Below, one piece after another: positions 46,626-54,665 of a stretch of 63,026 nucleotides of DNA. Made by a program: the position numbers and the translations under genes. How positions within the stretch are numbered: the first letter of the stretch is position 1; each line of letters opens with the position of its first letter. Origin of the DNA: Bacteroidales bacterium (lineage in GTDB: Bacteria; Bacteroidota; Bacteroidia; Bacteroidales; Marinifilaceae); NCBI GenBank assembly GCA_015061245.1, contig SUWY01000015.1:1-63026 (forward strand), read 5' to 3'. Below the pieces are notes generated by a model, which ran no database searches, was not told where the DNA came from, and saw nothing but the letters and a program-made list of their open reading frames with translations.

Positions 46626-48122
46626 TTAAATTATAACTATTACCCATCTGCCATCTTTTCTACCACCTTCACGATATAGTATTCCTTTTTCGTGGAGGAC
46701 TGCCAAATCTCTTTGAATAGTTCTAGATGTCATTCCGGTCTTTTGCGACATTTCATTAGCACTTAATGAAGGGTTCTCTTTGATGAGGTTAAGTATAACC
46801 TGTTGGCGTTCAGTAAGTTCCTTTATGACATCTTTTACGACATCTTTTACGACATCTTTTACGACATTTGCAACTTTACCTAAAGGTAACACCAATTCCA
46901 CTTCATCCAACTCGATCTTATTCTTCAGTTCAGGTTCACCCCATTTGGTTTCTTTCCATGCTGCAATGATTTGAGGGAAGCCGGAACCGATGTTTTCTCC
47001 GAATCCCACCATGCGGAGCATGTTTTGGATACGAGGATTACGGGCTTTAGAATTTCCTCCCTCATAAATCTGCTCCAATGGTAAGCGTAATAGTCCAGGA
47101 TTACGGAAGCAAAGTTTGTCATCGTGCTTTTCAATTCGCAAGATACCAGCATCCATCATTAAATCAGCATGAATGATAGCATTCGTGAAAGCTTCACGGA
47201 CAGCCTTATGCTGAGGGGTATCATCAACTCTCTGCATTCCTTCCATGCGGAAAGGCCTAGGAAGGTCAAATGTCATCTTGGGCAATACAATGCTAAAGAA
47301 CTGATATAGGTTGTTCTCCCAACGTCCATCGTAGGTCAAGCGGTCACTATAACGTTCTTCTCCAATAAGATTGCAGAAATTCAGATAATCCATACGGAAG
47401 TTGCCAAAGCGTTCCCTGATAGGCAGTCCCTTACCGAACATCATCAATCCAGCCAGTGATAATCCTTCTTTTCCTTCTTCCCGGTTCACAATGTATCCAC
47501 CAAGATTTCGAAGGAATGATTTATCATCTATTTCGTTCCAAACATGGTCTGTATTCCATACACGGAACAGATTGCGATAACGATGTAACGAATCAAGGTC
47601 AATATCATCCATGGTGTAGTGTTCGAGCAATATTCCGTCATTTCCATCTTCAAACGAATCACGAATCATGGCTTTCACTTGCCGTTCTTTACAATGGTAG
47701 TCTCCCTCGTGATTGCGTCTAAATGTTCCTTTGTAGATATCATTATTCAAAAAGATTGGCTTAATACTCCAATCTGCTTGAGGAACACGGATGCATACAA
47801 CCTCCTTGCCATCCACATTTATAACTTCGACATCACTGTCTGAGAGGATATTTTCGTTTACTTTATTGCTATTGATAGTATTCCAAAAATCAGTAACAAT
47901 CTTCCTTGAATCTTCAACACCCACAATCTGAAAGCGTTTCTGTAGATCTTTCTCCTTCAAATGTTCTACAATACCAAGCAAAATAGTTCCACCGTATGTA
48001 TTTGCAAATGCAGAATACGTTTTCCATACGTCAACTGGTACATTTGATTGTGCTTTCTTACATTCCAAATTGATACGTTCTCCACTAGCCAGTAGTGTTT
48101 CAATATTAATAGATGATGCCAT
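46626..48122 (-). CDS. AlbA_2 / HATPase_c_4 / HTH regulator-like protein
   Basis: 498 aa. N-terminal AlbA_2 (Schlafen-type) domain with INLECKKAQ and YSAFANTYGGTILLGIVE (about 15-60); a middle HATPase_c_4 domain with REAFTNAIIHADLM and GFGENIGSGFPQI; a C-terminal winged helix (NEMSQKTGMTSRTIQRDLAV). Between them is a linker of repeated KDVV units (NVVKDVVKDVVKDV), encoded by a 12-bp tandem repeat near 46826-46872. Proteins of this layout are annotated as transcriptional regulators or RecG-like proteins and are frequent in defence islands. It starts 23 bases after the XRE gene. Confidence 0.75.
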   Translation of the reverse strand: MASSINIETLLASGERINLECKKAQSNVPVDVWKTYSAFANTYGGTILLGIVEHLKEKDLQKRFQIVGVEDSRKIVTDFWNTINSNKVNENILSDSDVEVINVDGKEVVCIRVPQADWSIKPIFLNNDIYKGTFRRNHEGDYHCKERQVKAMIRDSFEDGNDGILLEHYTMDDIDLDSLHRYRNLFRVWNTDHVWNEIDDKSFLRNLGGYIVNREEGKEGLSLAGLMMFGKGLPIRERFGNFRMDYLNFCNLIGEERYSDRLTYDGRWENNLYQFFSIVLPKMTFDLPRPFRMEGMQRVDDTPQHKAVREAFTNAIIHADLMMDAGILRIEKHDDKLCFRNPGLLRLPLEQIYEGGNSKARNPRIQNMLRMVGFGENIGSGFPQIIAAWKETKWGEPELKNKIELDEVELVLPLGKVANVVKDVVKDVVKDVIKELTERQQVILNLIKENPSLSANEMSQKTGMTSRTIQRDLAVLHEKGILYREGGRKDGRWVIVII

Positions 48123-48145
48123 ATATAATAATGTATAACTGGTTC

Positions 48146-48352
48146 TTATTTTGATGAATTGAGTAGTTCCTTTATATCCACATCAAGCAAATTCGCCACC
48201 TGACGTAAAGTGTCAAGTGTTGGCTGTACAGTATTTGTACACCATTTAGAGACAGTGGCAGGGTCTCGACCTATTTGTTCTGCTAACCACTTTGCTGTAC
48301 GTTTCTGTTCTACAAGAACTATTTTCAATCTGTTTATATCTTCCTTGCTCAT
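48146..48352 (-). CDS. XRE-family regulator (paralogue A)
   Basis: 68 aa from the ATG at 48352. A single helix-turn-helix domain: LAEQIGRDPATVSKWCTNT is helix 2, turn and helix 3. About 70% identical (45 of 64 aligned residues by eye) to the regulator at 50992-51198. It resembles small controller proteins that set timing in restriction and toxin modules. It heads the minus-strand four-gene unit and lies 7 codons' distance from the AlbA_2 gene. Confidence 0.85.
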   Translation of the reverse strand: MSKEDINRLKIVLVEQKRTAKWLAEQIGRDPATVSKWCTNTVQPTLDTLRQVANLLDVDIKELLNSSK

Positions 48353-48376
48353 GATGCAACTTCTTTGCGTTTTGTG

Positions 48377-48384
48377 CAAAATTA
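48377..48384 (-). promoter_or_regulatory. -7 box of the minus-strand defence-like operon
   Basis: TAATTTTG on the minus strand, an exact TAnnTTTG, 25 bases before the XRE start. No second strong box is seen before 43076, so this may drive all four genes, although the 120-base gap at 46506-46625 could hold another start. Confidence 0.5.
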
Positions 48385-48817
48385 CAAATATTTTCTGTAA
48401 ATCGTGAATATTTAAAGATGCTAATTATAAGTAATCTGTTAAAGTTCCCATATCCATCATTGAATTACCATGAGTGCTTGAGCTATAAGCCATATTTTTT
48501 ACCACTTATAGCTAAACTTCTTTGCACTTTGCGAACACTATTTATATAATGCAAATCCATGTAAAAGTCACAAAAAACATTGTGATTTGAGCTAAAAATC
48601 TCCTCTCTTTAATATTTAACAAACTTTAACTTGTACTGAATTTTGTTTGATTTCTTTTCAGTTGTTATCATTTTCTTATGATTTCTTTTTCACTTGTCTT
48701 CTTTCTTTTCCTTTGGCTTCCCATACTCCTGATTAACAAGGCTGTTAGCCTATTTTTGTCTTTCGTTATTTACGAAAATTATCTATACCTTTTCATGTGA
48801 AATAAACAAAAATAGGT
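48385..48817. other. Non-coding stretch with inverted repeat
   Basis: 433 bases with no supported gene. An inverted repeat AGCTATAAG / CTTATAGCT lies at 48481-48513 with a 15-base spacer. The same 9-mer recurs as another inverted repeat at 49814-49849, beyond the membrane-protein gene. Confidence 0.55.
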
Positions 48818-49578
48818 ATGAGCAAGAAACAATATACACTGCAAAAGTTGACAATAGAATTAGTCTCGGTGCTATTGGCATCGTTGGTTGCTTTTCGAAT
48901 TTGTGAGATGCTATCTATAAAATTGGCATATCTTCCAATAGTGTTGGTTGGCTGCTATATTGTACTCAAACTACTATATAGTTTTAGCATTATTATGGTA
49001 GGATATGTGATGAAGCTTATACCTATAATATATAAAGGGGAACCTAGACCAATCTTGACCACCAATATGGGCACTGTGGCGGAATACGGTTCTTCTGAAA
49101 AGAACAATGATGTTTTGAAGAAACGCATGGAACTTTTCATTATGAATACCAAAGCGAGCAACAGGAATATGCTAAACGTAAGGAGATGGAAGATGATGCG
49201 AATCTTACTGCGATGTTAAAATACACGCGAGATACATTTTTTCGTATGGGGTTTGATGAAGCTGAAGTTTTCCAAATCTGTGAATGTGTTCGATATTTCT
49301 TAACCAATCGCCAGCCGCTATCTAATACAGAGATTCGCATAAGTAAGCGTTCTACCGTAACTCAGATAGCATTGAAGAATTTTGCATGGAATATTGCATA
49401 CCCATATAATATGAGTGGTGATACTGCTGCAGTTTTCGTGTTCAATATATTCAATGAATGGTTTGTTAATACAACAATTGCAACCATCAAGAAAACTTTG
49501 CGTACTACTAATGGGCGACATAAGATTGAAATAGACGAGAAGATTTTATCTAAGTATTTAGGCGATAATGCTAAATAG
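48818..49578 (+). pseudogene. Frameshifted membrane protein of unknown function
   Basis: The first frame gives a protein with two hydrophobic segments (about 12-35 and 37-66) that goes out of frame near 49137. A second frame, open from 49111, continues HYEYQSEQQEYAKRKEMEDD and MLKYTRDTFFRMGFDEAEVF to a stop at 49578. Adding one T to the TTTT run at 49134-49137 joins them as MELFHYEYQ, giving one protein of about 253 aa. The slip at a homopolymer suggests a recent mutation, phase variation or a sequencing error. I do not recognise the family. It is flanked by the GAGCTATAAG inverted repeats. Confidence 0.6.
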
Positions 49579-49930
49579 CTAAATAGTCAAATCGACATTC
49601 AATCATGTTTTAAGTCCGATTTTTGCCACCTTCTTACAAAAATAGAGGTTAAAATGCTTTTCTTGTAGTGTTTGTCGTTCATGCAAAGTAGTTCAAGAGG
49701 TAAACTTCAAAAATATTGTAGTGTTCAGTATGAAGGTATGTTCAATACCATTGAACAAATAGTAATTATTGAACAAAATCAATGTCATCAAACGAAGAAA
49801 ATTAAATATTTTAGAGCTATAAGTCTAAAAAAAAATCGAGTTATAGCTCAATAGTTTAAATCTTCTTAAAGTTCAAAGCTTTGATTTACAAGCTTTTGAT
49901 GCTAATCGCTAATGTCTATTCTATGCCGAA
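49579..49930. other. Non-coding stretch with inverted repeat
   Basis: No supported gene. It contains TAGTTCAAG with GGTAAAC (49689-49704), which resembles 42133-42148, and an inverted repeat GAGCTATAA / TTATAGCTC at 49814-49849 that matches the one at 48481-48513. Confidence 0.5.
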
Positions 49931-50049
49931 AATTTGAAATTACTGAAACGGCCTGTTTCAGTAATTTCAAATTGATTCTCAATTCTTTGTAATTCTGCAT
50001 CAGCTTAGTGCAGAATTGGTAGATTCAAAACTCCAATAAGCTGTTGGAG
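49931..50049. repeat. Cluster of three perfect hairpins
   Basis: Hairpin 1 (49931-49973): perfect 19-bp arms AATTTGAAATTACTGAAAC around the 5-base loop GGCCT. Hairpin 2 (49991-50017): perfect 9-bp arms AATTCTGCA, 9-base loop. Hairpin 3 (50031-50049): perfect 6-bp arms CTCCAA, 7-base loop. None is followed by a clear T tract. Three consecutive perfect stems in about 120 bases suggest a structured RNA, a transfer origin, or a recombination site. Confidence 0.8.
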
Positions 50050-50264
50050 AATTGCAGATTGTGTTAACCATGGCATAATTTACCCAACCTAGAACTATAG
50101 ACAGAGCGAGTGTCCTCTTGTAAAAGAGTGCAAGAAACAAAACGAATGATGAGCAAGGTGGATAATATTGAGAACAAAAAACAGTTATTTATATAACCAT
50201 GGTCGCCTGGCTTTGTTGAATCAGCGATTCTTTTGCTCTCTTCCGAATCAGGTAGGACAATTTC
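50050..50264. other. Non-coding stretch downstream of the antitoxin-like gene
   Basis: No supported gene. A 9-bp direct repeat TAACCATGG occurs at 50065 and 50194. GGCTTTGTTGAA at 50209-50220 resembles the tip of some insertion-sequence ends, but no transposase or opposite end was found. Confidence 0.35.
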
Positions 50265-50489
50265 TTAAGAAGTACGATTGGAATTCGTCTGTGCGTAATG
50301 CTCATCAATCATTGCCTGGGCTTCGTTCATCGTGATTTTCCCTTCTATCTCCATACGAGCTACCTGGATAATAAAGTCAGATACATTAAGTCCATCCACA
50401 CGTTGCAGTCCGATAGCAATAGCCCAATTATTAGCCCTTTCCCTGACAATTGGGTCTGGATGGTTCTTGTATTCCTCAAATAATGCCAT
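50265..50489 (-). CDS. VbhA-like antitoxin domain protein without Fic partner
   Basis: 74 aa. The central part (ANNWAIAIGLQRVDGLNVSD and then EIEGKITMNEAQAMIDEHY) matches the small three-helix VbhA-like antitoxins, which hold Fic toxins inactive. The inhibitory (S/T)xxxE(G/N)-type helix is poorly conserved here (AIGLQRVDG). A Fic gene normally follows directly on the same strand; instead the hairpin cluster does. It is thus an orphan antitoxin or a related regulator. Family call is tentative. Confidence 0.5.
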   Translation of the reverse strand: MALFEEYKNHPDPIVRERANNWAIAIGLQRVDGLNVSDFIIQVARMEIEGKITMNEAQAMIDEHYAQTNSNRTS

Positions 50490-50631
50490 GTTTTTCTTTC
50501 AAGGGTACAAAAATTCCATGAGGTACACAAAAAACACCAAATAATTGTACTATTATTCAATCTTTTGAGATACTTTTTAAGAAATATCTAAGTAAATCAA
50601 CAAAATTCTCTTTATTCTCATAGATTCTTAC

Positions 50632-50639
50632 TACTTTTG
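50632..50639 (+). promoter_or_regulatory. -7 box of the restriction-modification operon
   Basis: TACTTTTG, an exact TAnnTTTG, 38 bases before the DUF3791 start codon. Confidence 0.5.
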
Positions 50640-50676
50640 CTTTTAGTTAAGCTATAAAAGTGAGATTTATACTTGT

Positions 50677-50964
50677 ATGTTGGAAATAAAGCAAGATATA
50701 AGGGATGCTAGAGTCCTGGATTTTGTGGATTTTTGTATAAGCGAGCTTTCCGTTTTGCTAAAATTACCACAGCAGGACATATATGACCGTCTGAAGCATT
50801 CGGGAATCTTACATGATTATATTGTACCGTCATACGATGTTCTTCACACATTCAGTCTCCGTTATTTGATGGAAGATTTAACAGATTATATGTATGAGAA
50901 AGGTGTACTTAGTGATAGATGTCTTGAGAAGATGTGGAAAGAATATGATGAAGCTGAGTATTAA
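50677..50964 (+). CDS. DUF3791 protein
   Basis: 95 aa. LDFVDFCISELSVLLKL then PSYDVLHTFSLRYLMEDLTD match the DUF3791 pattern (F.VFCIE..., ...YEVLHT...YIV.DI). DUF3791 proteins often pair with DUF3990 toxins; none is found here. It is 27 bases before the XRE gene and probably opens the restriction-modification transcript. Confidence 0.7.
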   Translation: MLEIKQDIRDARVLDFVDFCISELSVLLKLPQQDIYDRLKHSGILHDYIVPSYDVLHTFSLRYLMEDLTDYMYEKGVLSDRCLEKMWKEYDEAEY

Positions 50965-50991
50965 TAGAAATAATTGATAAACTTAATATAT

Positions 50992-51198
50992 ATGACACAG
51001 GATATAAATCGCCTTAAAGTAGTGCTTGCAGAGAAGAAGCGCACTAATAAATGGTTATCTGAACAGGTAGGAAAAGACCCTGCTACTGTTTCAAAATGGT
51101 GCACTAACACTTTGCAACCTAATTTGGAAACATTGGTGGCCATCGCAAAAGCACTTGATGTGGATGTAAAGGATTTGCTATGGTCTATAAAGAAATAA
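50992..51198 (+). CDS. XRE-family regulator (paralogue B), probable R-M controller
   Basis: 68 aa from the ATG at 50992 (an upstream TTG at 50974 is less likely). Helix-turn-helix: LSEQVGKDPATVSKWCTNT. Closely related to paralogue A at 48146-48352. Its place just before a methyltransferase and endonuclease gene is that of a controller (C) protein, which delays endonuclease expression until DNA is methylated. No operator palindrome was identified with confidence. Confidence 0.85.
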   Translation: MTQDINRLKVVLAEKKRTNKWLSEQVGKDPATVSKWCTNTLQPNLETLVAIAKALDVDVKDLLWSIKK

Positions 51199-51279
51199 TT
51201 AACTTTCTTATATAAATAATACAGCATGTGCTGCGAAGTTTACAATTGTTTAAAATAATGGCTATTCTCTCAACAAAAA

Positions 51280-52728
51280 ATGAAGTTGACTACAGAATTT
51301 TATAAAAGAACAGAAAGTTTTATTGCAGAAATGCCAAAGGAACAGAGGAAAGAGTATGGACAGTTTTTTACTGTTCCATCAACAGCTGACTTCATGGCAT
51401 CACTGGCAAGTATTGATTTTAACAAACAAAAACTATCAATTCTTGATGCAGGTTCAGGTTCTGGAGTTTTGTCAGCGGCTATAGTTGCACATTTAAGAGA
51501 AAATGGTTTTGCTGGTGAAATAGAGTTAACCTGTTATGAAACTGATTCTAATGTGTTGACGCTGCTTCAGACAAATCTTAAATTGCTTGAAAAATCATAT
51601 AATATTACATACTCACTAAGAACAGATAATTATATATTGTCTCAAACTTTTAGAGATTCCAGTACAACAGAATTATATGATTTGATAATCGGCAATCCAC
51701 CATATAAGAAAATTGCAAAGAATGCAAAAGAAGCACTTGCTATACCAGAAGTTTGTTATGGTGCCCCCAATTTATATTTTCTATTTTGGGCAATGGCTAT
51801 TCATAACTTAAAAACAGGATGCGAAATAATATATATAATTCCACGTTCTTGGACTTCTGGAGCATATTTTGCAAAATTTAGAGAATATCTTTTTTCTAAT
51901 TGTGTTATAACACACCTGCATTTGTTTTCAAGTAGAGATAAAGTTTTTGATGGAGAAAGCGTGTTGCAAGAAACCATTATAGTTAAGGTCAAAAAAAATA
52001 CCAAACACCCTAACGTAGTGAGAATTACATCTTCATCGATCTCTGATTTTTCTGATATTAGCACTTTTGAAGCACCTTATAATATCGTCGTTTCTAGTCA
52101 ACAATATGTATATTTGGTAACAAATGAGAAAGAAGTAGATACTCTAAATAAATTGTCACATTTTAATAGTACTCTTCAATCAATAAATCTTCCAATGAAA
52201 ACAGGTATAATTGTTGATTTTAGAAATAGAGAAGTACTTCGTAATGTGCCATCTGATAGAACATATCCTCTTTTTTATTCGCAGCATATTAAAGATGGTA
52301 GAGTGAAGTGGCCTATAGGAAAGGAAAATGAATATATTTGTACTGATAGGGCTGGATTTCTTCAGGAAAATACCAACTATTTATTTGTAAAGAGGTTTAC
52401 TGCAAAAGAAGAAAAAAGACGTCTCCAATGTGGTATATATCTTCATACCGATTTACTAGGATATAGTCATATTAGTACTCAAAATAAGGTGAATTTTATT
52501 AAATGTACAATTCCAGAACTTGCTTATGGTCTTTATGTCTTAATGAACTCAACATTATATGATACATATTATCGAATATTGAATGGTTCTACTCAGGTTA
52601 ATTCAACAGAGATAAATAAAATGCCTGTTCCTGATATAGACTGTATAGCGGCAATGGGAAGAGAATTAATGGGTAAAGAATTGACAGTTTTAAATTGTAA
52701 TATCATCATAGAACAATGGATAAAATAG
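51280..52728 (+). CDS. Type II N6-adenine DNA methyltransferase
   Basis: 482 aa. N-terminal RKEYGQFFTVPSTADFMASL is typical of the gamma-class adenine methyltransferases; SAM motif I is ILDAGSGSGVLSA (54-66) and catalytic motif IV is NPPY (139-142). The C-terminal ~200 residues are the target-recognition part (YLFVKRFTAKEEKRRLQ, NSTLYDTYYRILNGSTQVN). It overlaps the endonuclease gene by 13 bases, so it is the modification partner, expected to methylate the adenine of CTGCAG. Confidence 0.9.
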   Translation: MKLTTEFYKRTESFIAEMPKEQRKEYGQFFTVPSTADFMASLASIDFNKQKLSILDAGSGSGVLSAAIVAHLRENGFAGEIELTCYETDSNVLTLLQTNLKLLEKSYNITYSLRTDNYILSQTFRDSSTTELYDLIIGNPPYKKIAKNAKEALAIPEVCYGAPNLYFLFWAMAIHNLKTGCEIIYIIPRSWTSGAYFAKFREYLFSNCVITHLHLFSSRDKVFDGESVLQETIIVKVKKNTKHPNVVRITSSSISDFSDISTFEAPYNIVVSSQQYVYLVTNEKEVDTLNKLSHFNSTLQSINLPMKTGIIVDFRNREVLRNVPSDRTYPLFYSQHIKDGRVKWPIGKENEYICTDRAGFLQENTNYLFVKRFTAKEEKRRLQCGIYLHTDLLGYSHISTQNKVNFIKCTIPELAYGLYVLMNSTLYDTYYRILNGSTQVNSTEINKMPVPDIDCIAAMGRELMGKELTVLNCNIIIEQWIK

Positions 52729-53660
52729 AAATAGCTAAAGATATATTGGAAAGAATTGGTATGCCAACTGCTCAGCAATCAACACTTTGTTGTTTAACAT
52801 TATTGGCAATGGCAAACATAAAAAAAGAAGATAGATTTCAAGATGCAACTAATGGTTGGGTTCGTATTCATGATGTCATTTCATTTATTGCTAATGAATA
52901 TGGTGTTATTTATGCAGAGAATAGCCGAGAAACGTTTCGTAAACAAGCTATGCATCATTTTCGTACCGCCGCAATAATTGAGGATAATGGAAAGGCTACA
53001 AACAGTCCCAATTATAGATATAGACTTACTGGAGAATTTCTTAGAGTCGTTAAATCTATCAAAGAACCTAATGGTACATGTGTTTGTGAAGATGATGATT
53101 TTGAAATTCAACGATTTATGAGTCGTCATCAAAGTTTGAAAGATATCTATGCATCGAAGAAGCAAATGCAAAAAATGCCAGTAAAGATTAACAATCAGGA
53201 CTTTACTTTCTCTCCAGGTAAACATAATCAATTACAAAAAGCAATTATAGAGGAATTTGCACCTCGTTTTGCTCCAAATTCAGAATGTCTTTATGTTGGT
53301 GACACTATAGTTAAAGATCTCGTTAAAAATGTAGAAAAGCTTAACGATTTAGGATTTGAGATAACACTTCATGATAAAATGCCGGATGTCGTTCTTTATC
53401 GAGAAGATAAAGATTGGATATATTTTATTGAATCTGTAACTTCTGTTGGGCCAATGGATCCAAAGAGAATCATTGAGATTGGTCAGATGACAGAAAAAGT
53501 TACAGCAGGTATGATTTACGTTACTGCATTTCTCGACTTTAAAACATTTAAAACATTTTCAGAGCAACTAGCCTGGGAGACAGAAGTATGGATTGCAGAT
53601 ATGCCGGATCATATGATTCATCTTAACGGCGATAAATTTATGGGACCAAGAAATAGGTAA
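52716..53660 (+). CDS. BsuBI/PstI-family restriction endonuclease
   Basis: 314 aa. An N-terminal winged-helix part (about 1-110) precedes a PD-(D/E)XK catalytic domain: PDVVLYREDKDWIYFIESV, followed by the family signature TSVGPMDPKRIIEIGQM. PstI and BsuBI cut CTGCAG, so that target is predicted. The gene overlaps its methyltransferase. CTGCAG occurs at several places in the window (16887, 20004, 20600, 20769, 45632, 49427), as expected if the host is protected by methylation. Complete, with no sign of damage. Confidence 0.9.
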   Translation: MDKIEIAKDILERIGMPTAQQSTLCCLTLLAMANIKKEDRFQDATNGWVRIHDVISFIANEYGVIYAENSRETFRKQAMHHFRTAAIIEDNGKATNSPNYRYRLTGEFLRVVKSIKEPNGTCVCEDDDFEIQRFMSRHQSLKDIYASKKQMQKMPVKINNQDFTFSPGKHNQLQKAIIEEFAPRFAPNSECLYVGDTIVKDLVKNVEKLNDLGFEITLHDKMPDVVLYREDKDWIYFIESVTSVGPMDPKRIIEIGQMTEKVTAGMIYVTAFLDFKTFKTFSEQLAWETEVWIADMPDHMIHLNGDKFMGPRNR

Positions 53661-53785
53661 TGTAATGATTTCCTAACTCGTTTATCTATCTGAAATGAGA
53701 TTTTGTGTGATGGGTAAAATACTATATATAACGATTAAGTACAGAAATTTAGAATTTTATAACATAGATATAAGACTATATAACC

Positions 53786-53986
53786 ATGAAGAAGAAAAGT
53801 ATAAATGATAACACCCTATTTCGATACTTGTTTAATCTCGATAATAGAAACTTACCAGAAAGTATTATTAATTGGTATAAGAATGTAAGTAGTGTAGTCG
53901 ATTCTGATAGAGAAAATGCTATCAAAGAACTTGCTTTTATAAAGGGGGATTGTCGTAATTTGGTAGTTTTCAAAAACATTTGTTGA
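53786..53986 (+). CDS. Small uncharacterised protein
   Basis: 66 aa, basic and AT-rich; begins MKKKSINDNTLFRYLFNLDN. No recognised motif. It lies 4 bases before the next gene in the same direction and 125 bases after the endonuclease. Coding is supported by orientation and spacing; otherwise uncertain. Confidence 0.45.
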   Translation: MKKKSINDNTLFRYLFNLDNRNLPESIINWYKNVSSVVDSDRENAIKELAFIKGDCRNLVVFKNIC

Positions 53987-53990
53987 TGCA

Positions 53991-54617
53991 ATGGACAAAT
54001 CTTATATGAAGTTTACGCAATTTCATATGGATATTCTTGAAGAACTGGATAGAGAGAATGGTATCGTTCATAGTCCTTATTTTACCGAAGGTAGTTATGT
54101 TGTATATAGTATAAAAAATAGTTGTCTTACATTATGGGTGTTTCATGATGCAATTGATAAGTATTTGTCAATTCCAACATACTACATTTGTGTTTCACCT
54201 AAGGATAAGATTAAAGGCGCAGGGCATCAGTTGGACTGTATGATTTTACCTCTGTTAGATAATTGTATGGAGGCAAATATTAGAGACTATATTGATATGG
54301 TTTTAGATTATTTGTGTTTGAGGCAATGGGCTGAGGTTCAATTAGGAAAAGTTTCAACCACTGTAAAAAAAGATATAAAGAAAAATAAAAAAATGCTGAC
54401 CGTTATAGAGCCAGGTTTGGATTATTATCTTTTTGATAGTAAATGGTATACTGAAATATCTAATGACGAGTCTTTCCAAGTTAGTGGTCATTTCAGATTA
54501 CAACCATATGGTGATGGTACAAGGAAATTAATCTGGATAAACGAATATACAAAGAATGGATATCATAGAAAAGCTACAATTGACAAAGTTAAAGATGGAG
54601 ATATTTCGTTAACCTAA
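53991..54617 (+). CDS. Uncharacterised protein with HxRxQ...IWI C-terminal motif
   Basis: 208 aa. The C-terminal third holds VSGHFRLQPYGDGTRK with LIWINEYTKNGYHRKAT (about 164-195). An equivalent H-x-R-x-Q-x-x-G...(R/K)-x-IWI motif recurs at the C-termini of otherwise unrelated mobilome proteins in Bacteroidetes and Actinobacteria, from general knowledge. The N-terminal part has no recognised fold. It sits between the restriction-modification genes and the ApeA remnant, all on the plus strand. Function unknown. Confidence 0.6.
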   Translation: MDKSYMKFTQFHMDILEELDRENGIVHSPYFTEGSYVVYSIKNSCLTLWVFHDAIDKYLSIPTYYICVSPKDKIKGAGHQLDCMILPLLDNCMEANIRDYIDMVLDYLCLRQWAEVQLGKVSTTVKKDIKKNKKMLTVIEPGLDYYLFDSKWYTEISNDESFQVSGHFRLQPYGDGTRKLIWINEYTKNGYHRKATIDKVKDGDISLT

Positions 54618-54665
54618 TTGTGAATAATTGTTCCTAATTACGTCAGAGTTGAAATTATATTGAAT

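Noticed and set aside
49931-50049. Hairpin cluster as a CRISPR array or invertible promoter
   Set aside because: The three stems differ in sequence, there are no regular spacers, the loops are 5-9 bases, and no TAnnTTTG box lies between the arms.
50209-50230. GGCTTTGTTGAAT resembling an IS903-type terminal repeat
   Set aside because: Only about 13 bases match, with no transposase, no second end and no target duplication.
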